DNA of 64,000 bases, from assembly GCF_016634425.1 (NCBI RefSeq), contig NZ_JAEPES010000001.1, forward strand, positions 124,001 through 188,000, read 5' to 3'. Positions 47,981-55,205 of the stretch are shown here, in pieces; position 1 is the stretch's first letter; every line of letters begins with the position of its first letter. The notes under the pieces were generated by a model. That model was not told the origin of the DNA. It saw only the letters and a list, made by a program, of their open reading frames with translations, and searched no databases. Source of the stretch: Lacisediminihabitans changchengi (GTDB lineage: Bacteria; Actinomycetota; Actinomycetes; Actinomycetales; Microbacteriaceae). Made by a program: the position numbers and the translations under genes.

Positions 47981-48217
47981 CTAGAAATCGGTGTCCACCA
48001 CGTCGACGCGCACCTTGCGGCCGTCGGCGAGAGCCGAGACCAGGGTGCGGAGCGCCTTCGCGGTGCGTCCGGCGCGACCGATCACGCGACCGAGGTCTTC
48101 GGGGTGCACGCGCACCTCGAGCACATCGCCGCGCGGCGAGTTCTTCGCGAGGACCTGAACATCGTCGGGGTTATCGACGATGCCTTTCACCAGGTGTTCG
48201 AGAGCCGCTGAAAGCAT
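47981..48217 (-). CDS. khpA: KH-domain RNA-binding protein KhpA
   Basis: A 78-aa protein made of one KH domain, with the GxxG loop in LGRVIGRAGRTAKALRTLV. KhpA works with KhpB in small-RNA and cell-division control in Gram-positive bacteria. Its place between rpsP and rimM is standard. Confidence 0.95.
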   Translation of the reverse strand: MLSAALEHLVKGIVDNPDDVQVLAKNSPRGDVLEVRVHPEDLGRVIGRAGRTAKALRTLVSALADGRKVRVDVVDTDF

Positions 48218-48222
48218 GGGTC

Positions 48223-48741
48223 TTAGGCCTTGTCGGCGTTCGCAGCGTCGACGCCGCTGTTGTCGACCTGGGCCGGGGTCTCGTGCGTGACGGTGGTCGA
48301 GTCGTCAGCCTCTTCGGCACGAACGGCGTCGGCAGCAGCATCCGCTTCAACCGGGGTCGCAGCCGCGGTCGCCTCGGGGGCAGCCTTGACCTCGGCCTTG
48401 GGCTTGAGCACCGGCTTCTTCTTCTCGTCGGCGACGAACTCTTCCTTGGCCTGCTTGGTCTTCACCGTGCTGACCGCGTTCTTGTCACCCTTGAAGATGC
48501 CCCAGTCGCCCGTGAGCTTCAGCAGCGCGGCGACCTGCTCGGTCGGCTGGGCGCCGACGCTGAGCCAGTACTGCGCACGCTCGGAGTCGACCTCGATCAG
48601 CGAGGGCTCCTCGGTGGGGTGGTACTTGCCGATCTCCTCGAGCACACGACCATCGCGCTTGGCGCGCGCGTCGGCGACGACGATGCGGTAGTAGGGAGCG
48701 CGGATCTTGCCCATGCGCTTCAGACGAATTTTTACAGCCAC
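48223..48741 (-). CDS. rpsP: 30S ribosomal protein S16 with long C-terminal extension
   Basis: A 172-aa S16. The first 85 residues are the conserved protein ([62 protein letters not shown]). The remaining 85 are Lys-rich then Ala/Glu/Asp-rich ([20 protein letters not shown]), giving double the E. coli length. GGAGAAAT precedes the GTG. First gene of the rpsP-khpA-rimM-trmD operon. Confidence 0.97.
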   Translation of the reverse strand: MAVKIRLKRMGKIRAPYYRIVVADARAKRDGRVLEEIGKYHPTEEPSLIEVDSERAQYWLSVGAQPTEQVAALLKLTGDWGIFKGDKNAVSTVKTKQAKEEFVADEKKKPVLKPKAEVKAAPEATAAATPVEADAAADAVRAEEADDSTTVTHETPAQVDNSGVDAANADKA

Positions 48742-48956
48742 AATTTCTCCGTGAGTTTTTGTTGGGGCGAGTTGCTTGCCGTGAGCGTGGGGTGCACACC
48801 CGGCATGAAAGCTCTAATGGGAGTCGATGCCCTTTGATTAGAGGGTCGAAGGGCGAAAGACTCGACTGACCATTCTTGCAGATTTCTGGGGCCTCGGTAA
48901 CCAGTCCTGGTGGGGACTGGTTATGCGGGGCGCGCACTCCGTCCGATCATGGCGAC
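48742..48956. promoter_or_regulatory. Upstream region of rpsP with hairpins, 215 bp
   Basis: It holds the rpsP promoter and leader and the end of the EamA transcript. A CTCTAAT...ATTAGAG pair (near 48811-48842) and the hairpin at 48899-48922 are visible. No -35/-10 pair can be named with confidence. Confidence 0.35.
48899..48922 (-). terminator. Hairpin downstream of the EamA gene
   Basis: AACCAGTCC (48899-48907) pairs perfectly with GGACTGGTT (48914-48922) around a 6-base loop, 34 bp after the EamA stop on the minus strand. There is no T-run after it. It probably separates the EamA transcript from rpsP. Confidence 0.55.
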
Positions 48957-49895
48957 TCAGCGCGGGCGACGGCGGGAGAGCGCAACGCCGACCAGGCAGA
49001 CGACGCCGCCGGCAATGGCGAGCCAGCCCGGAATCTCGCCGAAGAACAGGAAGGCGAAGATGACGACGATGGTCGGTACGACGTAGGTGGTGACGCCGAG
49101 CTGCCCCGCCGGCATCTTCGACAGCGCGTAGGCCCACGTGCTGAAGGCGAGCGCGGTCGGCACCGCACCGAGATAGACGGCACCGAGGATGCTGCCCACC
49201 GGAGCGCGGGACAGATCGTGCACCAGCTGCCCGGCGAAGGGGCTGCACGCCACCGCGCCGATCACCGCACCGAGGAACGTGACCTGCCGCGCAGGCAGCC
49301 GCTTGAGTGCCGGCTTCTGGCAGAGCACTCCGATTGCGTAGGTGATCGCGGCGACAAGGGCCCAGATCAGCCCGATCGGGTCACCGAGGCCGGGTTGTTG
49401 CAGGGCCGAGAGCCCGGTGGAGATGCCGATCAGCACGACGCCAACGAAGGCAACGCCTGCCCCGATCGCCAACCAGCGCGGAATGCCCTCGCCCAGGAAG
49501 ACGCCGGCACCGAGCGCGATCAGGATCGGCCCGATGTTGACCACCATGGCGGTGGTACCCGCGTCGAGGGTGTGTTCGGCCAGGTTGAGCGTCACGTTGT
49601 ATGCACCGAACCAGGCCACTCCGAAGACGATGACCAGCAGCCACTCCCGCGCGGACATCCTGGTCCACCGACGGCCAATCATGACCACGCCCAGGATGAT
49701 CGCGCCCACGGTTAATCGCGCCAGCGCTAACGCTCCCCCGCTGAAGTGCGGTGCCACCCCGCGAATCACCAGGAACGCGCTCGCCCACGCCAGCACCGTC
49801 ACCACGATCGCGACGATTACGGAGGGGCGGAGTCCGGGGGCGCGAACGGGAGCGAGGGAGGCGGACGACGATGAGGAGGGCGTCGGGGAAGTCAC
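48957..49895 (-). CDS. EamA/DMT-family transporter
   Basis: A 312-aa protein with ten hydrophobic segments arranged as two EamA repeats (VTVLAWASAFLVIRGVAPHF, VGVVLIGISTGLSAL; then GLIWALVAAITYAIGVLCQK to the end). The GTG at 49895 (VTSPTPSSSSASLAPVRAPG) is chosen because it starts just before the first helix. The frame stays open for another 300 bases upstream, but that part is encoded by tandem repeats and is unlikely to be translated. Substrate unknown; DMT members often export metabolites or amino acids. Confidence 0.88.
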   Translation of the reverse strand: MTSPTPSSSSSASLAPVRAPGLRPSVIVAIVVTVLAWASAFLVIRGVAPHFSGGALALARLTVGAIILGVVMIGRRWTRMSAREWLLVIVFGVAWFGAYNVTLNLAEHTLDAGTTAMVVNIGPILIALGAGVFLGEGIPRWLAIGAGVAFVGVVLIGISTGLSALQQPGLGDPIGLIWALVAAITYAIGVLCQKPALKRLPARQVTFLGAVIGAVACSPFAGQLVHDLSRAPVGSILGAVYLGAVPTALAFSTWAYALSKMPAGQLGVTTYVVPTIVVIFAFLFFGEIPGWLAIAGGVVCLVGVALSRRRPR

Positions 49896-49928
49896 GCTCA
49901 CGAGGCTAGCGAATGCCGGAGTGCTCCT

Positions 49929-50008
49929 CTTCCGAAATGAAGGTCTTCCGAAATGAAGGTCTTCCGAAATGAAGGTCTTCCGAAATGAAGGTCTTCCGAA
50001 ATGAAGGT
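49929..50008. repeat. 16-bp tandem repeat, 5 perfect units
   Basis: CTTCCGAAATGAAGGT repeated five times, 34 bp upstream of the EamA start. The inner segment TTCCGAAATGAAGG recurs in reverse complement once at 50067-50080, at the edge of the next repeat array. Confidence 0.97.
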
Positions 50009-50073
50009 GATTTTGAACTGGGCGCGGAGTGTTGACGACGACACACCGCATCCGTTCTGAAAAAGCCTTCATT
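50009..50073. other. Spacer between two minisatellites
   Basis: This 65-bp spacer, and the 65 bp at 50218-50282 after the second array, show no gene or clear signal. Together with the arrays, 49896-50282 is a 387-bp stretch without a supported gene between the EamA start and the LLM oxidoreductase stop. Confidence 0.5.
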
Positions 50074-50217
50074 TCGGAAATGTGCACGCCATCGGAAATG
50101 TGCAGGCCGTCGGAAATGTGCAGGCCGTCGGAGATGTGCACGCCATCGGAAATGTGCAGGCCGTCGGAGATGTGCATGCCATCGGAAATGTGCACGCCAT
50201 CGGAAATGTGTACGCCG
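50074..50217. repeat. 18-bp tandem repeat, 8 units
   Basis: Units of TCGGAAATGTGCACGCCA with recurrent A/G and C/G changes (for example TCGGAGATGTGCACGCCA). It lies 65 bp downstream of the LLM oxidoreductase stop on the minus strand. One reading frame would give a repeated HISDG(M/L/V) hexapeptide, but no start signal supports translation. Confidence 0.97.
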
Positions 50218-50282
50218 TCAGGTCAGCAACGTGCACAAGGTGCAGGGCCCCGCTTCGGAGAAATGGAGCGCCGGAAGCGCCG

Positions 50283-51104
50283 CTACTTCGCGTTTTTCGC
50301 GTCGCGCCAGTCGAGCCAGTCGCGCACCGGCGAGAGGTCGTAGTCGGGGCCGCTGATGCCGAGCGTGAAGAGCGTTGTACCGAGCTCGAACACCTCGTCG
50401 GCGTCGGCGACGGTGCGGCGAGACAGTTCGGTCGAGATCTCGATCTGGCTCGTGTCGCGACCGACGGCGTCACCGTGCTCGGCCAGGATGCCCAGCTTGC
50501 GCTCCAGGGTCGCCGCGTCGCTGAACGAGTGCCAGATGTCGGCGTGCTTCGCGACGATACGCAGCGTCTTCTTCTCGCCACCGCCACCGATCAGCACCGG
50601 GATGTGCCGGGTGGGCGGCGGGTTGAGCTTGGTCCAGCGCTCCTCGATGACCGGCAGGTTGGCGGCGAGCGCGTCGAGCCGCTGCCCGACGGTGCCGAAC
50701 TCGTAGCCGTACTCGTCATAGTCGCGCTCGAACCAGCCCGAGCCGGTGCCGAAGATGAAGCGCCCGGTTCCGGTTCCCTTCGCGCTGATGTGGTCGATGG
50801 TGCGGGCCATGTCGGCCTGCAGGTTCGCGTTGCGGTAGCTGTTGCAGTTGACCAAGGCACCGAGTTCGACGCGGCTGGTCTGCTCGGCGAGGGCCGCGAG
50901 CATCGTCCAGGACTCGAAGTGCAGGCCATCCGGTTCGCCGGAGAGCGGGTAGAAGTGGTCCCAGTTGAAGAGGATGTCTACGCCCATCTCCTCGAGCTCG
51001 GCCGCGGTGTCGCGGATTTTCTCGTAGTAGGCGTGCTGGGGGGCGATCTGCACCCCGAGGCGGACAGGCCTGCCACCAACTGTGCTGCTCTTCTCTGAAG
51101 TCAT
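50283..51104 (-). CDS. LLM-class (F420-dependent-type) oxidoreductase
   Basis: A 273-aa luciferase-like TIM-barrel flavin/F420 oxidoreductase. VRLGVQIAPQHAYYEKIRDT, VDILFNWDHFYPLSGEPDG, GRFIFGTGSGWFERDYDEYG and PVLIGGGGEKKTLRI are the class motifs. Substrate unknown. It starts 51 bp after the 2,4-dienoyl-CoA reductase-like gene and on the same strand, so it may be the last gene of the 58.4-51.2 kb operon. Two tandem-repeat arrays follow its stop. Confidence 0.87.
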   Translation of the reverse strand: MTSEKSSTVGGRPVRLGVQIAPQHAYYEKIRDTAAELEEMGVDILFNWDHFYPLSGEPDGLHFESWTMLAALAEQTSRVELGALVNCNSYRNANLQADMARTIDHISAKGTGTGRFIFGTGSGWFERDYDEYGYEFGTVGQRLDALAANLPVIEERWTKLNPPPTRHIPVLIGGGGEKKTLRIVAKHADIWHSFSDAATLERKLGILAEHGDAVGRDTSQIEISTELSRRTVADADEVFELGTTLFTLGISGPDYDLSPVRDWLDWRDAKNAK

Positions 51105-51155
51105 GAAATCGAGCCTACGACTGCAAGACGGCGCGGAGGTGTCGACCCGGCAAAT

Positions 51156-53192
51156 TCACGCTCGCGTGATCTCGCGCGCGGCGGCCAGCGCCTCGGCCGT
51201 CGCTCGAACCGCATCCACCCCGGTCGCGTCGCGGGCGCCCCCGACCACCAGATGACGGATGCCGGCGGCCACGAGCCCCGGCACGAGCGAGTCGTTCCGC
51301 TCCTGCCCCGCACACACGATCACCGTTCGCCCGGGGATCATCTCGATCCCCTCGGCGGTCTCGATCTCGACACCGTCAGCGGTGATCCGCCGGTAGCCGA
51401 GGTCGGTGCGCATGCTCACGCCGTGATCGCGAAGGCGCCCGAGCGCCACCCAGCGCGAGCTGATGCCGATCCCGGCGCCGAAGCGGCCGGAGCGGCGCAA
51501 CACGGTCACCTGACTGCCGGGGCGGAGTCGCGTCGTGTGCCCCACCCGCGCCAGGTGATCGGTGGGCGGCAGGTCGAACCGCGCGGAGAACTCCACGGCG
51601 CGGGTGCGTTCGTCGTGCGACTCGACCAGGTACGCGGCGACATCCACGCCGATCCCTCCCCCGCCGATGATCGCCACCGTTCCCGGCGGCACCCCCTCGC
51701 GCAGCGCACGCTCGTAGCTCAGCACGTGCGGCAGATCGGCGCCGGGGATGTCGACCCGACGCGGCACAACGCCGGTCGCCACGATCACCCCGTCAAAGTC
51801 TGCGAGGTCGTCAGCGGTTGCGAGTGTCCCGAAGCGCAGCTCAGAGCCGGCGAGTTGCGTCAGCGCCGCACTCACGGTGAGCGCGTAGTCCTCCTTGCCC
51901 GGGATACGGGCCGCCAGAGCGAACTGGCCGCCCGGTTCGTCGGCGTCGAACAGGGTCACCGCGTGCCCCCGTCGATGGAGATCGGCCGCAGCAGCGAGGC
52001 CCGCCGGCCCGGCGCCCACTACCGCGACCGAGCGTCGTGTCTCGAGCACCAGCGGATAGCGCGTCTCCCGCGCCGCCCTCGGGTTGACCAGGCACGACAC
52101 CGGTTCGAAGACGAGCGACCGGTCGATGCAGGCCTGATTGCAGCCGATGCAGGAGTTCACGGCACCGAAGTCTTCCGCGAAACTGCGCTCCACGATTCGC
52201 GGGTCGGCGAGAAAGGGCCGCGCCAGGGCGACCGCCGCGATGTCGCCCCGGGACAACACCGCCTCCACGTCGCGCAGGTCGGTGAGGCGGTTGCTCGCGA
52301 TCACCGGGACAGCACCGTCGACAACGGCAGCGATGCGCTCGGCGTACACGAGCCAGGCGCCGTGCGGCACCGACGCCTGCACGGTCGGCACGCGCGACTC
52401 GTGCCAGCCGACGCCGACGCTCAGACCGTCGACACCAGCACCATACTCAGTTCTCGGCACCAGTGACCGAGCGAGGTCATCCGTCTCCTCCTGGGTGGAC
52501 GATCCTGGCATCAGGTCGGCGCCCGACATCCGCACCAGCACCGGGAGGTCGCCCACCGCCGCCCGCACCGCGCGCAGCGTCTCGACCGCGAACCGCCGCC
52601 GCCGAGCGGCGTCACCGCCCCACTCGTCGTCGCGCAGGTTGGTGAGCGGAGAGCAGAACTGGTTGATCAGATAGCCCTCCGAGGCCATGATCTCGACCGC
52701 GTCGAAGCCGACCTCCCTGGCAACGGATGCCGCGCGCGCAAAGTCCTCGATGGTGGCGAGCACTTCGTGCCCCGAGAGCTGTCGCGGCACGGCGCCACGC
52801 GCGGCACTCCACGGCACAGCGGAGGGAGCCACCGCCTGCATCGGCCCGTCTGCGTCGGCGAGGCTCAGCGCGTATCGTCCGGCGTGGAACAGCTGCGCGG
52901 AGATCAAGCCGCCCGCCTCGTGCACGGAATCGGTGACCTTCTGCCAGCGTGAACGCTGATCGGTCAGCACCCCGTAGTCGGGACCGCCGCGGCCGACCGA
53001 GCTGACCGCGAGGCCGCCGGTGATGACGAGCGCGGCACCGCCGATCACCCGTTCGCGGTAGAACTCGGCGAGAGCCGCTCCCCCGTCGTCGGCCACCTCC
53101 AGCCCGGTATGCATCGAGCCCATGACGACCCGGTGCTGGACCTCCAGCCCGCCGAGCCGCCACGGACTGCGGGTGAGCGGAAGGAGGTTCAC
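51156..53192 (-). CDS. 2,4-dienoyl-CoA reductase-type old yellow enzyme, FadH-like
   Basis: A 678-aa enzyme with the FadH plan: an N-terminal FMN TIM barrel (1-370), a 4Fe-4S cluster and a C-terminal FAD/NADPH domain (VAVVGAGPAGLAAAADL from 389). The active-site tyrosine Y174 (SEGYLINQF) and histidine H264 (VGWHESRVPT) match those of E. coli FadH. Cluster cysteines are C348, C351, C355 and C367. It should reduce a conjugated dienoyl-CoA with NADPH. In this operon the likely substrate is a cyclohexadienyl-carbonyl-CoA intermediate (inference). Its GTG overlaps the SDR stop by four bases. Confidence 0.92.
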   Translation of the reverse strand: MNLLPLTRSPWRLGGLEVQHRVVMGSMHTGLEVADDGGAALAEFYRERVIGGAALVITGGLAVSSVGRGGPDYGVLTDQRSRWQKVTDSVHEAGGLISAQLFHAGRYALSLADADGPMQAVAPSAVPWSAARGAVPRQLSGHEVLATIEDFARAASVAREVGFDAVEIMASEGYLINQFCSPLTNLRDDEWGGDAARRRRFAVETLRAVRAAVGDLPVLVRMSGADLMPGSSTQEETDDLARSLVPRTEYGAGVDGLSVGVGWHESRVPTVQASVPHGAWLVYAERIAAVVDGAVPVIASNRLTDLRDVEAVLSRGDIAAVALARPFLADPRIVERSFAEDFGAVNSCIGCNQACIDRSLVFEPVSCLVNPRAARETRYPLVLETRRSVAVVGAGPAGLAAAADLHRRGHAVTLFDADEPGGQFALAARIPGKEDYALTVSAALTQLAGSELRFGTLATADDLADFDGVIVATGVVPRRVDIPGADLPHVLSYERALREGVPPGTVAIIGGGGIGVDVAAYLVESHDERTRAVEFSARFDLPPTDHLARVGHTTRLRPGSQVTVLRRSGRFGAGIGISSRWVALGRLRDHGVSMRTDLGYRRITADGVEIETAEGIEMIPGRTVIVCAGQERNDSLVPGLVAAGIRHLVVGGARDATGVDAVRATAEALAAAREITRA

Positions 53193-54007
53193 TCAGAACC
53201 GAACACAGCCGCGCGCAGGTCTCCCGTGGTGTCGGCCCAGAACGGCGGCGCGACCACGGTGAGCCCGCCATCGACGACGAGCGTCTGCCCGGTGATGTAG
53301 CCGGCCTGCGGAGACAGCAGGAATTCGACGGCGGAGGCCATGTCATCCGCTGTTCCGGGGCGGCCGAGCGGGATCTTCTCGATCACCGTCTCCATGGGGG
53401 CCATGCCGGGAACGCTGTTGTAGAAATAGTCGAGCGAGTCGGTATCGATGAGGCCGCCGTTGACCGCGTTGACGGTGATATTGCGCGGGCCGAACTCGGT
53501 GGCCATGAACTTCACATACGACTCGTTCGCGGCCTTGGCCGCGCCGAGCGAGGCATAGGTCGGGAACGCCCGCAACGACCCGTAGCTGGTGACCACCACG
53601 ATGCGCCCGCCGGTCGCCGGCATGAGGTCGACCGCGCGCTGTGCGCCGAGCACGAAGGAGCGCACGTTCATCGCCCAGTTGCGATCGAGGTGGTGCAGCT
53701 TGAGTGCGCTGACCGGCTTGAAGGCGCTGGCGGCGGCGTTCGCGACGAAATAGTCGAGCCGGCCGAACCGCTCCCGTGCCGCCTCGAACAGCGCGTCGAT
53801 ATCGTCGGGCTCCTCCATGTCGGCGCGTACGGTGATGCCGTCGGCACCGGCAGCCCGCACCTCGGCGAGCGCCTCCTCGGCGAGGTCGGCGTTGGCTTTG
53901 TAGTTGATGACGATGTCGACACCGCGAGCGGCGAGCTTGCCGGCCAACAGTCGACCGATCCCGCGGGAGCTCCCGGTGATGAGGGCGACGGGCGAGTCTT
54001 CTGACAT
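53189..54007 (-). CDS. SDR enoyl-thioester reductase, FabL/ChcA-like (putative 1-cyclohexenylcarbonyl-CoA reductase)
   Basis: A 272-aa short-chain dehydrogenase fold. The cofactor loop is ITGSSRGIG (10-18). The active site is Y151 and K158, spaced Y-x6-K rather than the Y-x3-K of ordinary SDRs; this spacing is the mark of enoyl reductases such as FabI and FabL. NAVNGGLIDTDSL closely resembles the FabL segment NAVSGGAIDTDAL. ChcA of Streptomyces collinus, which reduces 1-cyclohexenylcarbonyl-CoA, belongs to this general type. Its place between an acyl-CoA dehydrogenase and a dienoyl-CoA reductase fits that role. Other enoyl-CoA substrates remain possible. Confidence 0.85.
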   Translation of the reverse strand: MSEDSPVALITGSSRGIGRLLAGKLAARGVDIVINYKANADLAEEALAEVRAAGADGITVRADMEEPDDIDALFEAARERFGRLDYFVANAAASAFKPVSALKLHHLDRNWAMNVRSFVLGAQRAVDLMPATGGRIVVVTSYGSLRAFPTYASLGAAKAANESYVKFMATEFGPRNITVNAVNGGLIDTDSLDYFYNSVPGMAPMETVIEKIPLGRPGTADDMASAVEFLLSPQAGYITGQTLVVDGGLTVVAPPFWADTTGDLRAAVFGSE

Positions 54008-54032
54008 GTCTTCTCTATTCAGTTCTCGGGGG

Positions 54033-55205
54033 TTAGTTCGTCACAGCGCCGGTGACGACCGCGCGCCCGACGATGAGTTTCTGAATCTCATTGGTTCCCT
54101 CTTCGAACCGCTGCGCCCTGGCGTCTCGGTACACCCGCTCGATCGGGTTGCGCTTCCAGTAGCCGCTGCCGCCGTGCACCTGCAGTGCCTTGTCCGTGAC
54201 CCGGGTGAGCATGTCGACGGCGATCATCTTCGAGGCGCTCGAGAGCACCCCCGCATCGGCTGCGCCCTCTTCGAAGGCCTTCGCCGCGTGGATGACCAGT
54301 GCTCTCGCCGCGGCGATGTCGGCGTAATTCTCGGCCAGGTAGAACTGGATCGCCTGCCGATCGGCGATCTTCTTGCCGAAGGTCTCGCGGCGATTCGCGT
54401 ACTCGACGGCGAGCTCCTGGGCACGCTCGGCCAGGCCGACGCAGCTCATCGCGACGGAGACCCGGCTCGGCAGCAGGAATCCGCCGAGCATGATCGTGAG
54501 TCCCTGCCCCTCCTCGCCCAGCCGATTCGCCACGGGCACCGGGGTGTTATCGAAGTGCAGGATGGCGTGATCGGTGCCGCGAACCCCCATGGTCTCGGAG
54601 TCGTCGATCACCTCGGCGCCCGGAAGCCCGGCGTTGGGGACCAACAGCGCGACGGTGCCGTCCTGCCCGGTCGAGCCCTCGAGCCGGGCGAGCAGCAGCC
54701 AGTAGTCGCATTTCACCCCGAAGGTGATCAGCTGCTTCTCGCCGCTGAGATAGTAGGTGTCGCCCTCTCGACGGACGGTGGTGCGGATGTCCGCGCCGGT
54801 TCCGGCCGTCGCCTCCGTGAGTGTGAAGGCCACCAGCACATCGCCCGCCACCGACGGGCGTACGATCTGGTCGCGCTGCGCCTCGGTCGCGAACTCATCC
54901 ATGGCCCGCCAGGTGCCGTTGATCACATGCACCAGCATGCGGATCGAGGCGTGCGAACGGGAGAAGATCTCCATCAGCTCCAGGTATCGGCTGAACGGGA
55001 TGTCTTTGCCGCCGAGTCGTTCCGGAGCCGCCAGCCCGAGAAAACCGTGGGCCTTCAGGTCGAGAAACAGCTCGGGCGGCACGATCCCGGTCGCTTCGAT
55101 CTGGTTCGCGAAATCCTCGCCGGGGCCCCGCACCCACGCATCGACGTCGGCTTTGAGCAACTGGAACGCCGCGTCGTCGAGGACGGCCATGTCGAGGACG
55201 GTCAT
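54033..55205 (-). CDS. Acyl-CoA dehydrogenase-family flavoprotein
   Basis: A 390-aa acyl-CoA dehydrogenase. Motifs are VAFTLTEATAGTGADI, YYLSGEKQLITFG, ALQVHGGSGYWKRNPIERVY and FEEGTNEIQ with E369 at the usual catalytic-base position. The ATG overlaps the stop of the EPSP-synthase-like/CoA-ligase gene (ATGA), with AAGGAG five bases upstream. In the cyclohexanecarboxyl-CoA pathway an enzyme of this family acts on a ring-carboxyl CoA thioester; that assignment is by context. Confidence 0.9.
   Translation of the reverse strand: MTVLDMAVLDDAAFQLLKADVDAWVRGPGEDFANQIEATGIVPPELFLDLKAHGFLGLAAPERLGGKDIPFSRYLELMEIFSRSHASIRMLVHVINGTWRAMDEFATEAQRDQIVRPSVAGDVLVAFTLTEATAGTGADIRTTVRREGDTYYLSGEKQLITFGVKCDYWLLLARLEGSTGQDGTVALLVPNAGLPGAEVIDDSETMGVRGTDHAILHFDNTPVPVANRLGEEGQGLTIMLGGFLLPSRVSVAMSCVGLAERAQELAVEYANRRETFGKKIADRQAIQFYLAENYADIAAARALVIHAAKAFEEGAADAGVLSSASKMIAVDMLTRVTDKALQVHGGSGYWKRNPIERVYRDARAQRFEEGTNEIQKLIVGRAVVTGAVTN

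Noticed and set aside
49896-50195. N-terminal extension of the EamA protein with HISDG repeats
   Set aside because: The frame is open but coded by two tandem arrays with different unit lengths; the transporter's first helix begins at 49895 and no ribosome site supports the longer start.
50074-50217. Possible CRISPR array
   Set aside because: The 18-bp units are directly adjacent with no unique spacers, and no cas genes are present. It is a minisatellite; the same applies to the other arrays.
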